Numbered from the stretch's first letter, positions 16,234 to 25,144 are shown. The stretch is DNA of 64,000 bases from Glaciimonas soli (GCF_009497155.1 NZ_WINI01000004.1:310001-374000), one strand, 5' to 3'. The notes: a model not told the origin generated them from the sequence alone. Numbers and translations: made by a program.

Positions 16234-16266
16234 ATGCAGCAAGAATACCTGGCTCGTCTTCCCGTA
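16234..16266 (+). pseudogene. N-terminal echo of the metallopeptidase-like gene
   Basis: The 33 bases from ATG 16234 encode MQQEYLARLPV and match the start of the HExxH gene at 17128 (MQPEYIARLPL) at 28 of 33 positions. The similarity then stops. It sits 7 bp after the lipoprotein stop. It looks like a deletion remnant of a duplicated gene pair. Confidence 0.4.
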
Positions 16267-16310
16267 CGTAGGTTCCGTTTATCGTTCAATTACTGGAAGC
16301 AATCTATTCC

Positions 16311-17042
16311 ATGCCTACGGAAAATAAAACTTCTTTTGAAAAATTCGAGAGAGTTATTCCACTCGTCAGCCATATAGCACAGGTCATCATAATGCTGCTG
16401 ACAGCCGGTGGACTATATTTCACAGTAATTCCTCTTTATCAAAAGGCAGCAGTTGATGAGCAGGTTGCGAAGCAACAACTTAGGTTGGAACAGCTACAGC
16501 GCACGGTCGCAACAAATTACAAAAAAATGCGAGCTGAAGCAATACGTCAATATGTCTTTCTAGCAGGAGTAGATTGTACTGGGCTAATGACCCCCATTCC
16601 GCCGTTAGGCGTAAGATCTACAGGTGCGGATCTAAATGACAAAATTTTGGCTATCAATGTGTCTGATTGTATGCACGCAGATTTAACTACGGCCACTCTC
16701 TTGACTGCTCTTACCCCTGAGGATCGGGAAGCTCTGTCTGTATCTGTAAATAATATTGCCGCTGACATTGATATTGCTCGATTGGCTGCTAAGGTACGAA
16801 ATTCTGCAGCTAAACCTCCCTTCAATGCAGCTGGCCCATTAGATTTAGGTCTAGGGGAGTTTGCCGAAATGCAGCTAGCGGTTATAAAAAAATTTGGGGC
16901 TACCGATAATCAAGTTAGAGCAGCCAGGGAACAGATGTCAGTGAATACGCAAAGAAACAAGATGACCGTGCAATACACTACATTCGCTCGATCAGAAATT
17001 GGGAAATTGAATCAGCTTGTATGGCCAAAAAATACTGATTAG
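16311..17042 (+). CDS. Membrane-anchored hypothetical protein
   Basis: This 243-aa protein has one hydrophobic segment at about residues 18-42, then a Gln/Arg-rich coiled-coil-like region (EQVAKQQLRLEQLQRTV) and a helical C-terminal domain with two Cys. No family was recognised. The topology suggests an inner-membrane protein with most of its mass on one side. Confidence 0.5.
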   Translation: MPTENKTSFEKFERVIPLVSHIAQVIIMLLTAGGLYFTVIPLYQKAAVDEQVAKQQLRLEQLQRTVATNYKKMRAEAIRQYVFLAGVDCTGLMTPIPPLGVRSTGADLNDKILAINVSDCMHADLTTATLLTALTPEDREALSVSVNNIAADIDIARLAAKVRNSAAKPPFNAAGPLDLGLGEFAEMQLAVIKKFGATDNQVRAAREQMSVNTQRNKMTVQYTTFARSEIGKLNQLVWPKNTD

Positions 17043-17127
17043 ATTCTACAAATATTTTGAATTGGGTACAGCCTAGACAGCTGCAAATTTTGCGTTGGTT
17101 CAACCACTTCAAACTCTTCAACCACAC

Positions 17128-17853
17128 ATGCAGCCAGAATACATTGCACGTCTTCCCTTAGATATTCGCACCTTGGTCGAAGAGATCGAACGGGCCAGCC
17201 GAGTTAAAATCACCGTCGAGGTGGATTCCGCCAGGGCACGGAACATACCAAGCCAACCGGACACCATGGCCTGCGAATTCAGTCCACATGGCGCAAAATT
17301 GCTAATCCCTACCTCCGACTATTTTCCCGACGGTTCAGTGCTGCACGAGTTGCTTCACGTTCGCAGGTTTCTGGTTGAAGGCATACCGTGCCTTGTTGAC
17401 TGCCTGACTTACCAGCATTGGAGGCTCTACTTTGCTGCCGGGTTAATCCGCCTAGATAACAGCATTGAGCATCTCATCATCGTTCCAGAAGAGCTTCGTA
17501 TTCGCCCAAACAGGAGAGAGTACTGGGAGCGAGTAATGATGCGTCTCTGGGACGAGCTTGCCTTGGACAGGCTCACAGAGTTAGCACGACGAGAACTGGC
17601 ACTGATCAATTGGGCGTTCATTGAACACGTACTGCCTGGCAGCGCCGTACAATCTTATGCAAGAGTTGTATTGGCTAAATTTGATCTCACTGATCGGGCG
17701 CAGCGCTGTTGCGACGAATTGATACCAAGTTTGCAGGACAAGGAAAGCGCCATTAGGGTGTGCTTCAGCCACTTAGAGCTGCCGTTGGAGGTGGCTTCGC
17801 TTGAATACATCGATACCCACGCTGGTACACGCAGAGAGGTTCCCTTAGGCTAG
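17128..17853 (+). CDS. HExxH metallopeptidase-like protein
   Basis: ATG 17128 starts 241 aa; a TTG at 17095 would add 11 residues but has no ribosome site. The HELLH motif at about residues 83-87 (SVLHELLHVRRF) is a zinc-binding HExxH. About 40 residues later, SIEHLIIVPEE could supply the third ligand. There is no signal peptide, so it is cytosolic. Substrate and partner are unknown. A partial duplicate of its start lies at 16234. Confidence 0.6.
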   Translation: MQPEYIARLPLDIRTLVEEIERASRVKITVEVDSARARNIPSQPDTMACEFSPHGAKLLIPTSDYFPDGSVLHELLHVRRFLVEGIPCLVDCLTYQHWRLYFAAGLIRLDNSIEHLIIVPEELRIRPNRREYWERVMMRLWDELALDRLTELARRELALINWAFIEHVLPGSAVQSYARVVLAKFDLTDRAQRCCDELIPSLQDKESAIRVCFSHLELPLEVASLEYIDTHAGTRREVPLG

Positions 17854-17971
17854 TTGTAGATTATTCCTCCTGGAAATTAATCAGAAAAATTTGGCTGTTG
17901 CTACAAATGCCTTTGTTTGTCGTGCTGCAATCGTTGCAGCGAAACTGAAGTAGTTATCCGAGGTAGATGAA

Positions 17972-18241
17972 ATGGCTGAACAACGTACGCCAAATGAGCA
18001 TAATCACATTGGCACAACAACACACAGTTGGTGGTTAAACTCCACTATATTTATCTTGTCACTCGTAGCCACGAATCTTGTGACATATACCGGAATTTCA
18101 TATATTGAAAAAGAAAAGATTGATGTCCCGGTCATGGGAATCGAAGATGCGAGTGAAAATAACGTTCTAGATATGCCCACTACAGGGCAATCTGGCGACG
18201 ATATTTCGACAATTCCGAAGCAGCCTGAATTAGACCTTTAG
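17972..18241 (+). CDS. Small membrane protein with acidic tail
   Basis: This 89-aa protein has a hydrophilic start, one membrane helix (about residues 24-45) and an acidic Pro/Thr/Ser tail (DASENNVLDMPTTGQSGDD). AGGTAG precedes the ATG. The tail sequence is repeated in degenerate form just downstream (18298-18385). The function is unknown. Confidence 0.45.
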   Translation: MAEQRTPNEHNHIGTTTHSWWLNSTIFILSLVATNLVTYTGISYIEKEKIDVPVMGIEDASENNVLDMPTTGQSGDDISTIPKQPELDL

Positions 18242-18297
18242 TTTGGAGTGAAACCATAGGTAATTTCACAGATAAAAAACTGTTTTTTATATTTGAA

Positions 18298-18385
18298 GGT
18301 ATGAGTGAAAATAATGTCGGAAATATGCCCGGTATAGGGCAATTTGACGACACTTTCCGGCAGCATCAAACCGGGCTATGAATTA
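18298..18385 (+). repeat. Degenerate repeat of the preceding gene's 3' end
   Basis: The bases from 18298 encode SENNVGNMPGIGQFDD in one frame, matching SENNVLDMPTTGQSGDD at the end of the 17972 gene, with clear nucleotide similarity over about 85 bp. It has no start or membrane helix and is a partial duplication. Confidence 0.55.
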
Positions 18386-18645
18386 GTTCATTTACCAAGG
18401 GCTGTATGTAGGCTCTTAAGGTGTGTGGCTCGGCGCTGAAAGCCCGGAAGGGGCGAGACAACGTTTTGTGTTGGCTCGATGCATAGCACGCCATAGCCGA
18501 TTTTCGCGGGGGCGAAAATGCCCCAAACGTTTTCCAGTTTTTTTTAAAAAAATACAGATATATTTACTAATACCTGAATTTCGGTGCGGTGAAGTAAAAT
18601 GCAGCCTTGAGGCATAGAAGCTTACATCGGATTTAGAATGAGAAT
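18386..18645. other. Intergenic stretch without a supported gene
   Basis: No convincing coding frame is present. One perfect 7-bp hairpin (TTTTCGC-GGGG-GCGAAAA, 18501-18518) lies upstream of a T/A-rich tract at about 18539-18552 and could act as a terminator for something to its left. Confidence 0.4.
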
Positions 18646-18915
18646 ATGGGACTAAATAAACGAGAAATTGCCGTTATTGCAGAGACAAATAGAGATAATT
18701 ACTCCGTGGAAATTAAAATGGATGATGGTCGTTTGTCGCAAGCATCCATTACGATCATTCAGCCTGAAAAGCGCTATGAAGTATTCACGAGCCGGGGGGA
18801 ATTGAAAACTTGGCGAAATCTCGCTGATGCAGTTATGTACATACAAGAAGTATGTCCTGATTGTAAAAATGTAACGTTTACTGTCGGTTCATGGTCATTT
18901 GTAAGGGCTTTATGA
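18646..18915 (+). CDS. Small hypothetical protein
   Basis: This 89-aa soluble protein from ATG 18646 contains a C-x-x-C pair (EVCPDCKNVTF) near residues 69-72 and otherwise alternating beta-type sequence. There is no strong ribosome site. No family was recognised. It stands alone between a partial repeat and another small gene. Confidence 0.4.
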   Translation: MGLNKREIAVIAETNRDNYSVEIKMDDGRLSQASITIIQPEKRYEVFTSRGELKTWRNLADAVMYIQEVCPDCKNVTFTVGSWSFVRAL

Positions 18916-19098
18916 GGTAGGCCAGAGAAGGGGTTTTAAAGCAAAATCCCTTGGTCATATAGACGTTGTTTTACACCATTTGCAGCTTCACGTAGTGCCT
19001 GGTGTAAAAAAGCGGATAAGGGATTATTTTCTGCACGTTGATTTTCCAGTATTCCAACTTCCCGATAGAACACAGATTTTTCAAGGGAAATATACGCA

Positions 19099-19431
19099 TT
19101 GGCAAAAATTGGAATTCAACAGTCGACTCGTTTAGTTGAGTTTGCCAGCAAATTTCCTGACACGAATCCAGTAGCAGTTCAATTTCGCAATATTTTCCGT
19201 AACCAACTACCATTGGTCAGTGATCGCCGGAAGATGGTGGAATATGAGTTGGCAAAAAACCGAATACAACTTTCTGCTCAGCGCTATCAAGTCATCACAT
19301 CGTTTCTGGCCTTGATTGACGAAGGGCCGCATTACGGCGCAGCGACGTTCGATGAAAAAGCCGAATCAATTTGGATTGATCATATGGATGCAATACGTGC
19401 ACAAGCAAAAAAATTAGAGCAACCTAACTAG
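19099..19431 (+). CDS. Small helical hypothetical protein
   Basis: This 110-aa protein probably starts at TTG 19099 (AAGGGA 10 bases upstream). It is charged and helical with no membrane segment, and ends KKLEQPN. No family was recognised. The next open stretch in the same frame leads into the duplicated recombination-gene tail at 19537. Confidence 0.4.
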   Translation: MAKIGIQQSTRLVEFASKFPDTNPVAVQFRNIFRNQLPLVSDRRKMVEYELAKNRIQLSAQRYQVITSFLALIDEGPHYGAATFDEKAESIWIDHMDAIRAQAKKLEQPN

Positions 19432-19536
19432 GATTTGGAGAACCATGGCGTCGTTGTCTCACGTGTCGCACGACTGTCTCATGAGCATTTTTCGTCATGT
19501 GCCGATATCTATTCCTTCCGTCCAAGCTGTGAAGAG

Positions 19537-19614
19537 GCAACGTCAACAAGCAAACCCAGTCTGATGGACAAGCTGGATAAAAAAGTCAGTGTCAGTCCGG
19601 GGAGTAAATCATGA
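19537..19614 (+). pseudogene. Duplicated 3' end of the 8958-9860 recombination gene
   Basis: The sequence repeats the last roughly 75 bases of the gene at 8958-9860 (encoding TSTSKPSLMDKLDKKVS) almost exactly, then diverges for a few codons before the same TCATGA junction with a 39-codon gene. The upstream 820 bases of that gene are absent. Confidence 0.8.
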
Positions 19615-19730
19615 CCGCCTTCAGTTTGTTGTTATTCGCCTTTGGATTTCCTCTTGCGCTCATTGCCATCGGCATTGTTTGGCTATGGTGGGGAAAGATG
19701 CTGGCCGGGTACGTTTTCTGTGGTGGCTAA
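19611..19730 (+). CDS. 39-aa membrane peptide, copy 2
   Basis: ATG 19611 overlaps the upstream remnant's stop, as in copy 1. The peptide is the same length as that at 9857 and shares its layout (FAFGFPLALIAIGIVWLWWG, ending AGYVFCGG). The changes are mostly conservative, so the frame appears to be under selection even though its upstream gene is lost. The function is unknown. Confidence 0.55.
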   Translation: MTAFSLLLFAFGFPLALIAIGIVWLWWGKMLAGYVFCGG

Positions 19731-19742
19731 CGCCGCCATTTG

Positions 19743-19764
19743 CTCCTGCTGTATGGGAGTTTTT
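19743..19764 (+). terminator. Terminator-like hairpin, duplicate of 9989
   Basis: CTCC and GGAG form a short stem followed by TTTTT, then the same TAGCC found after copy 1. It is part of the duplicated block. Confidence 0.45.
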
Positions 19765-19862
19765 AGCCCAATTTCTACATTTTCGTTGCAGATTCCTATT
19801 AGTGAAGCCTGCTAGATATAATATTGTATTGCTCTGGCCTACAGCATTCCCCCATTAAACAC

Positions 19863-21671
19863 TCAAGAAAACCGAATTTTGTGATTTTTTTGAAGACTAC
19901 TAACAACAAGCCAAAATAGCGAGCTGAAAAGTGTGGCCACCACCGAAAGAAATAGTAACTTTATGGAAGAGTCAAGCCTCTCCCAACGAGTTTTATTAAG
20001 TCTTGATTGATCTTTAAATATTGCTTGTGCCTCTCCAACAAATCGTAGCTGTCCTGTTGGCTCAAGTGAACCAAGCAAATTTCCATTTTTAACAGTAAAT
20101 TTCTCGAATGGGCTGGCATTAATTTTTGCACCATCCATCTCGAAACTCTTCACTCCCCCGGTAAATGACAAATCTTTTACCAATCCTCTTGATGTAATTA
20201 TTGAGGCATCTTGATTAGATAAATTTTTTACACTAACCCAGCCGTTAATTCCATTAATATGAAGGGCGTTCTTTCTATTCGAGGAAAAGCTATCAACTGG
20301 TGTTTTTCGTTCTATTTGCAAAATAATTCCGACAGCAATAGCCATGTCTGAAATATTAACTTTAATGCCAGGAACGAATTTTGTTTTTGTTATCGGATTG
20401 CAATAAAATTTGTCCTCAAAATTAAGCGTTTTTTTGCTTTCAAAATTTAAATCGTATCTGACGCCATCGGCGTTAATTTTGATTCGCCTTGGTTGTAGTG
20501 ATGAATTTTGCATCTTATCGCTTTTTATGAGATAAGTCGAAACGTATGCTTTCAATTTATTCGATGAACTCCAATAATCTAAAGTCGAATTAGATCCCGG
20601 AAAACGATTCAATGTAAGCAACTTAGTTTTTAAATCTTGAGAAAGCCAATATATATTTAAAGCCTCGTTATCTATTGCAACCTCACCGTTTGCGCCGCTC
20701 TTCGAATTTATTAATAACTGCGTGATACCTGAGTCAATTTCTACTTGTAAGTTATTGAGATTATCAAAAGTTATAGTATTGTCAGGCTGCGATACTTTGG
20801 TGGGAAGATTATACGGCAAGCAACCTGTGTAAAGCATTATGGAGCCCTTATAAATTCCTGGCCTGTCAGATTTTTTCCAACTAAATACGAGTGGGGTTTG
20901 GTTAATAACTTCTAAATCTCCATTGAAATTTCCTCCTTCAGAAAATAAACCAAATTTTTTCTCTGTTGCGCTACTTAACTCACCTTGTTTTTTAGATATG
21001 TTTGAAGTGTAATATCCAAAAGTGGATGGATCTAAAAGTATATCTATTTTGGCAGGCGTTAAACTGAAAAATAGGGTGCATACATAATACGCACTAGCGC
21101 TTACGGCGAATCCTATCACCGGAGGAGAGGCCAGTGCTAAAACACGCTGAAGGGATACATGGGTTCGTGTGAATGACAGTATTAATTCAGTAAATCTAAA
21201 AACTAGAAGTACATAGCTTGCGATAAGCAAGGAGCCGAAAATATTTGAAATGACACACTGAAAAATATTTATCTTATTTGAACCGTTGATTTGCACAAAG
21301 GCAGCATATAAATCCAATACCGTAAGTGCAAAACAAAAATAAACTATGGCAATAACAAAAACGTCTCGATAATTAGTAGCTTTCCGCACAAAAAAAATGA
21401 AAAATGCAGAAACTAGAGTAAATGGCCAAAGCATCCCGTTAAACCAAGTATTTATCCCGGGAAATTTGATAAAACTGTCACCATATGCGCTGGAGTAAAT
21501 GCTGTTTTCAGGGCTAGTTAAAAGCGATAGCAAATAAAGTTGAAGGTATGGGCCGATACATAAGATCATGCCTAACCCAACAGAAAAAGAAAGAGCATGT
21601 GCCAGTGGAAGTGCCAGGCGCTTTCTCAGAAATTTCTTTCCCAATCCGCTTACTGATAGTTTTTTTTGCAT
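19863..21671 (-). CDS. Large membrane protein of unknown function
   Basis: This 602-aa protein has about five hydrophobic helices in residues 25-210. A long beta-type, Asn/Ser-rich domain follows (about 215-570), then one last helix (about 573-592) and a basic tail. The large domain is therefore probably extracytoplasmic and anchored at both ends. It is strongly A/T-rich compared with its neighbours, suggesting separate acquisition. It is convergent with the 39-aa gene. No family was recognised. Confidence 0.6.
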   Translation of the reverse strand: MQKKLSVSGLGKKFLRKRLALPLAHALSFSVGLGMILCIGPYLQLYLLSLLTSPENSIYSSAYGDSFIKFPGINTWFNGMLWPFTLVSAFFIFFVRKATNYRDVFVIAIVYFCFALTVLDLYAAFVQINGSNKINIFQCVISNIFGSLLIASYVLLVFRFTELILSFTRTHVSLQRVLALASPPVIGFAVSASAYYVCTLFFSLTPAKIDILLDPSTFGYYTSNISKKQGELSSATEKKFGLFSEGGNFNGDLEVINQTPLVFSWKKSDRPGIYKGSIMLYTGCLPYNLPTKVSQPDNTITFDNLNNLQVEIDSGITQLLINSKSGANGEVAIDNEALNIYWLSQDLKTKLLTLNRFPGSNSTLDYWSSSNKLKAYVSTYLIKSDKMQNSSLQPRRIKINADGVRYDLNFESKKTLNFEDKFYCNPITKTKFVPGIKVNISDMAIAVGIILQIERKTPVDSFSSNRKNALHINGINGWVSVKNLSNQDASIITSRGLVKDLSFTGGVKSFEMDGAKINASPFEKFTVKNGNLLGSLEPTGQLRFVGEAQAIFKDQSRLNKTRWERLDSSIKLLFLSVVATLFSSLFWLVVSSLQKNHKIRFS

Positions 21672-21956
21672 GAGCTAGTAGGATGAAATCTATGGCAAAC
21701 GGTGATTTTGGTTTAATTTAAAATACTGCTATGAAACTACTGTTTTTGTTACGAAATCTCCGTATCGATTTAGTAACCGAATACTATTAATATCTTCACA
21801 AGATCGCCATCACCCTCTATTGATCTTAGCCGTTCAATGCAAGTCAGACTCGATCATACACATCATATCTGGTGATCAACCCCAATTTTGTCACTTGCTT
21901 CACAAGTATTGTTCTGGCGTAGCTGACTATTGATGTTGAGTGTCGACTTAGCGCTG

Positions 21957-22640
21957 TTAGTGTCTATATAAACTTTGAGACTTTTCTACTGCTTCATTTA
22001 CGCATTGAAAAATGTATTCATAGTCCTGATCGCCAATAGCGTTGGTCGAATACGAAGAAGCTTCAAAAAGTACGCTATATCGATTTAAGATGTCGTGAGC
22101 ACGACGGAGTAGCGTTTCAAAGTCGTCCCACGACAGCGGATATGTATCGGCAATGCTCGTTGCCCTTGCGGTATTTCTTGCGTTGCGATGCGCCATCGTG
22201 CTACTTCTGTGAACTACCAATGTTTTTACTAGTGGATCTGAAATTGAGCAGGAGACTATATCTATTTCCAGAACGGAAATATCAGGTATCCGACTACCTA
22301 CAGCCAAACTTTCTACAAAAGGATTTTCACATAGGCGATCTCTAAAGCCCTGATCCCCAAACAGTTGTTGATTTTCCTTGATTGTTCGCAGCCAACTAGA
22401 AAGGTGGAGGGATTTATCGTCCGTGTCATAAACTTTTGCTAGTAGGGCAAAGCTTGTTAGATTGAGTGCTTTAAGTGTCGTTGACCAAAAGGTATTGGAC
22501 TGCTGCATTACCAGTGGATATTTATCTGCGGCTTTTATAAGATCCTTGCGCATCTTATGGTGGATATGGGCTCCCACAATATCGTCGGCTAGGCCATTCA
22601 ATAGGCGTTTGAAGTCTGCTGCGTCTCGAATCTGAATCAT
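21957..22640 (-). CDS. AbiU2-like HEPN-domain protein
   Basis: This 227-aa helical protein contains NTFWSTTLKALNLTSFALLAKVYD and LSSWLRTI in the first half. A later HRN segment (TMAHRNARNTA) completes the arrangement seen in HEPN_AbiU2 proteins, where the conserved W/N/D residues and H-R-x-K/A define the fold. AbiU2 was named for a phage-abortive-infection locus; the catalytic status here is uncertain because the canonical R-x4-6-H is not clear. It lies next to the iteron region and convergent-to-none, 68 bp from the first iteron. Confidence 0.6.
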   Translation of the reverse strand: MIQIRDAADFKRLLNGLADDIVGAHIHHKMRKDLIKAADKYPLVMQQSNTFWSTTLKALNLTSFALLAKVYDTDDKSLHLSSWLRTIKENQQLFGDQGFRDRLCENPFVESLAVGSRIPDISVLEIDIVSCSISDPLVKTLVVHRSSTMAHRNARNTARATSIADTYPLSWDDFETLLRRAHDILNRYSVLFEASSYSTNAIGDQDYEYIFQCVNEAVEKSQSLYRH

Positions 22641-22706
22641 TACATACCTCCGACGGAAAAAATAAATGCAATGTCGCTAGATAATAGACGAAAGATCGGC
22701 CCCAAA

Positions 22707-23012
22707 GGTGTCGGGTTGGTGTCGGGTCTAGCCGTACCCGTCGCCCCTAAAATCCAATATCTGTTCAACTTCCATACTCCGGTGACGGGTGTGTCGGGCT
22801 GTGAGAAAATCCATTAATATTTTTTATTCGGGCATAGATTTTTTCTTCCCGCATAGGATTAAGTCCTCCACGTCCCATCCTGCTCTTCTTTATTTTATTT
22901 TTGAATTTAAGTAAAAATCACGACACCCCGACACCTTTCGCACCAACCCTCATAATTGACTGAGACTTTAGTGGTGACGGGTACATGTCAGACCCGACAC
23001 CAACCCGACACC
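22707..23012. other. Candidate replication origin with inverted iterons
   Basis: Two GTGTCGGG units in tandem (22708, 22719) are repeated as the exact 22-bp inverse at 22991-23012. Further copies lie at 22791 (forward) and 22927 (inverse), giving six copies in about 305 bp. GGTGACGGGT occurs at 22781 and 22973. The centre is A/T-rich (TATTTTATTTTTG and similar). The array begins 13 bp past the stop of an SF3 helicase gene. Iterons next to a D5/P4-type helicase and around an A/T-rich core are the layout of phage-satellite origins. Confidence 0.6.
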
Positions 23013-23024
23013 ACTCGTCACCTT

Positions 23025-24797
23025 TTAAATGTGATATTTTCCTGCAAGCGGAGTGATGGATAGCACTGGAGGCTCATCTGGCATTTGCGAGACGGTGAAA
23101 AGACAATATTCCACATGCCAGTACCGCCCAGCTTTATCCCTATCTTTTTTGAAACCGACACCTTCCAGACGATCTGCGAACTGATTACTCGCAAGTGTCT
23201 TGTAACCATTGTCAGCACTCCAGTCCTTGTAGTAGCCATACAACTCGGCACCTCGCACACAACGATTTGTATCTTCACAGGCTCTGAGGAACCCCTCTGC
23301 AAACTGTCGAACAGGATCCGAGTTCACACGATATTGCGTAACCTCTACCTGGCAGCTTGGCGGAATCATGAACGATCCTCTCGTCAACAGGTTCTGCAAT
23401 CCAGCCACGGCCCAATTCAAGATACCTGGTAGCTCTGCCATGAGCCTGACTTCCCGTTGATTGTCCTGCTCGGCCTCAGTGAACTGACGATTGAGCCGTA
23501 AGATCATTGCCCTACGAAAGAAACCATCCGAGTGATCTAAAAGTCGGGGTAGTAGGTTAGTTGCGCCAATCAGACGTGAATATGGCTTGAACGAAAAAGG
23601 GCGTTCATTTTTGCGCTCAGCTTGAATGATGTCACCAGCCGTTATTTGTTTCAGATAGCCATCCGACACGGTTGCATGCGCCGACATCTCAGAACTGATA
23701 TTGACTAGCTTGCCCTGTAGTTCTGCACGCACAAATTTTTCTCCCAAATTTTCTATTTGGGCGTAGCTGATGTTTACCTTCCCTATCAAAGCGGTTATTA
23801 CAGCCAGAATCAGCGATTTGCCGTTACCGCCACCACCGACCATCCACAGAAATTTGTGAATGCGGGTATCAGGAATCTGACAGTAGCCGATATATTCCTG
23901 CAGCAATTGAATCTTCTCGGCCTTATCAGTATCTGGTGCAAATATTTCATCCAGAGTCTGGAGCCATAAAGGGCACTGCGCCAGAGCATCGTAAGCGATA
24001 TCTAGCTTGTTCGTCAGGTAGTGATCTACCGTGTGCGGCAATAATTCCCTGGTGAGCGGATTCAACGTTCCATTGTTTAAGCAAATGAGCGGAGATTGTC
24101 GCTCAAACATTTCCGGCATAGATGCGTACTTAATTTTGACCAGTTCAAACACGCCGTTCACTTTAGATGCAGTGGCGTTATCATCCATTGCTTGGAGTAT
24201 CGGCTGTTTAATATGGACGTCAGGATTCAACGCCGCCCAATAACCATTGGTGTAGGCGAGAGCTTGGCTGTTAAAATACGCAATGTTGCCGCCGTGGTGC
24301 ACCATGGCAAATTCATTGGCAAATTCTAAAGCCGTTTTTTTCTTCGGTTGGCGTGAATTTTCGTCAACCCCAACTTTCTTTGGTGTCGACGCTAATGCCG
24401 GTGAAGGAGATGTTGGCTCAACTGATGTCACTGGTACCCAAAGCGCATCCCCGAACGATGCCAGTTCCGTTGCGGTCCATCCATCAGCTTCTGCATCAGC
24501 CAGGTCGTAGCCTTCAGCTAGCGGAGTCTCGCCTTTGACCAACAACTCCAAATTCATCACGGCGACGACTTCCGCACCGACGTCACCAAGCAATTCAATC
24601 AGCTTGCCGGTGTAATTCATAACCGCCTCGAAGTTCAGGCCCTTCGGAATCGAATGATGCAAAGCGAGTAGATCCTTAGCACGTGATACCGGATCGGTGT
24701 TTTTGATTGGCGCTACCGCTTCCACGCCAGCGTTGTTGCAGGTTACTACGTTATCTTGGAGCTTAATATCGCTCTCTTTTTTTGAATTAAAATACAT
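23025..24797 (-). CDS. SF3 helicase, D5/P4-alpha C-terminal type, copy 1
   Basis: This 590-aa protein has a helicase core with Walker A GGGGNGKS at residues 321-328 and a Walker B/motif C region (LVNISSEM, then RLIGATN). It ends with a winged-helix-like C-terminus. Preceding it, ICLNNGTLNP is the D5_N signature. The N-terminal 230 residues show no recognisable primase active site. Such helicases unwind the element's origin as hexamers. It is probably co-transcribed with the YdaS-like gene 92 bp upstream. The iteron array lies just past its 3' end. Confidence 0.9.
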   Translation of the reverse strand: MYFNSKKESDIKLQDNVVTCNNAGVEAVAPIKNTDPVSRAKDLLALHHSIPKGLNFEAVMNYTGKLIELLGDVGAEVVAVMNLELLVKGETPLAEGYDLADAEADGWTATELASFGDALWVPVTSVEPTSPSPALASTPKKVGVDENSRQPKKKTALEFANEFAMVHHGGNIAYFNSQALAYTNGYWAALNPDVHIKQPILQAMDDNATASKVNGVFELVKIKYASMPEMFERQSPLICLNNGTLNPLTRELLPHTVDHYLTNKLDIAYDALAQCPLWLQTLDEIFAPDTDKAEKIQLLQEYIGYCQIPDTRIHKFLWMVGGGGNGKSLILAVITALIGKVNISYAQIENLGEKFVRAELQGKLVNISSEMSAHATVSDGYLKQITAGDIIQAERKNERPFSFKPYSRLIGATNLLPRLLDHSDGFFRRAMILRLNRQFTEAEQDNQREVRLMAELPGILNWAVAGLQNLLTRGSFMIPPSCQVEVTQYRVNSDPVRQFAEGFLRACEDTNRCVRGAELYGYYKDWSADNGYKTLASNQFADRLEGVGFKKDRDKAGRYWHVEYCLFTVSQMPDEPPVLSITPLAGKYHI

Positions 24798-24889
24798 TTA
24801 TACACTTTCATATTATTGTTTTTGGCCGGTTAGAAAATTGCGTTTTCGTCCGGCTTTTTTGTTTTTCTGCTCGCCTCCAAAGATTTTCT

Positions 24890-25099
24890 CTAAGTCGCAC
24901 TCTCCTTAAATCGTGGCCTCAACGAATCAACAGCAAACCCACTTGCTGCTGAAACCCTGGTAGCCATGTCCAGATTAGGAATGACACCGTGACGACACCA
25001 CTTGCTGATCGTGCTGGTGGAAACCCGTAATTTTCCCGCGGCTATTTTGGCCCCACCCATGTTATAAATCGCTTTTTTTACATCTTGATTTTCTGTCAT
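24890..25099 (-). CDS. YdaS-like Cro/CI-type regulator
   Basis: This 69-aa protein has the YdaS pattern YNMGGAKIAAGKLRVSTSTISKWCRHGVIP: a GG start, recognition helix STSTISKW, then a hydrophobic helix. AAAGGA precedes its ATG. It lies upstream of, and in the same direction as, the helicase gene. It resembles the regulator at 3495, but is not a close copy. It probably controls replication-gene expression. Confidence 0.75.
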   Translation of the reverse strand: MTENQDVKKAIYNMGGAKIAAGKLRVSTSTISKWCRHGVIPNLDMATRVSAASGFAVDSLRPRFKESAT

Positions 25100-25126
25100 T
25101 TGAAATTTCCTTTATAAGTAAACGAC

Positions 25127-25144
25127 AGTGATTTTTTCATCACT
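25127..25144. promoter_or_regulatory. Operator-like dyad at the regulator promoter
   Basis: AGTGAT-TTTTTC-ATCACT lies 28 bp upstream of the YdaS-like start, next to a TATATATA tract (25146-25154) that could be the minus-strand -10 region. Autoregulation is inferred. Confidence 0.4.
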
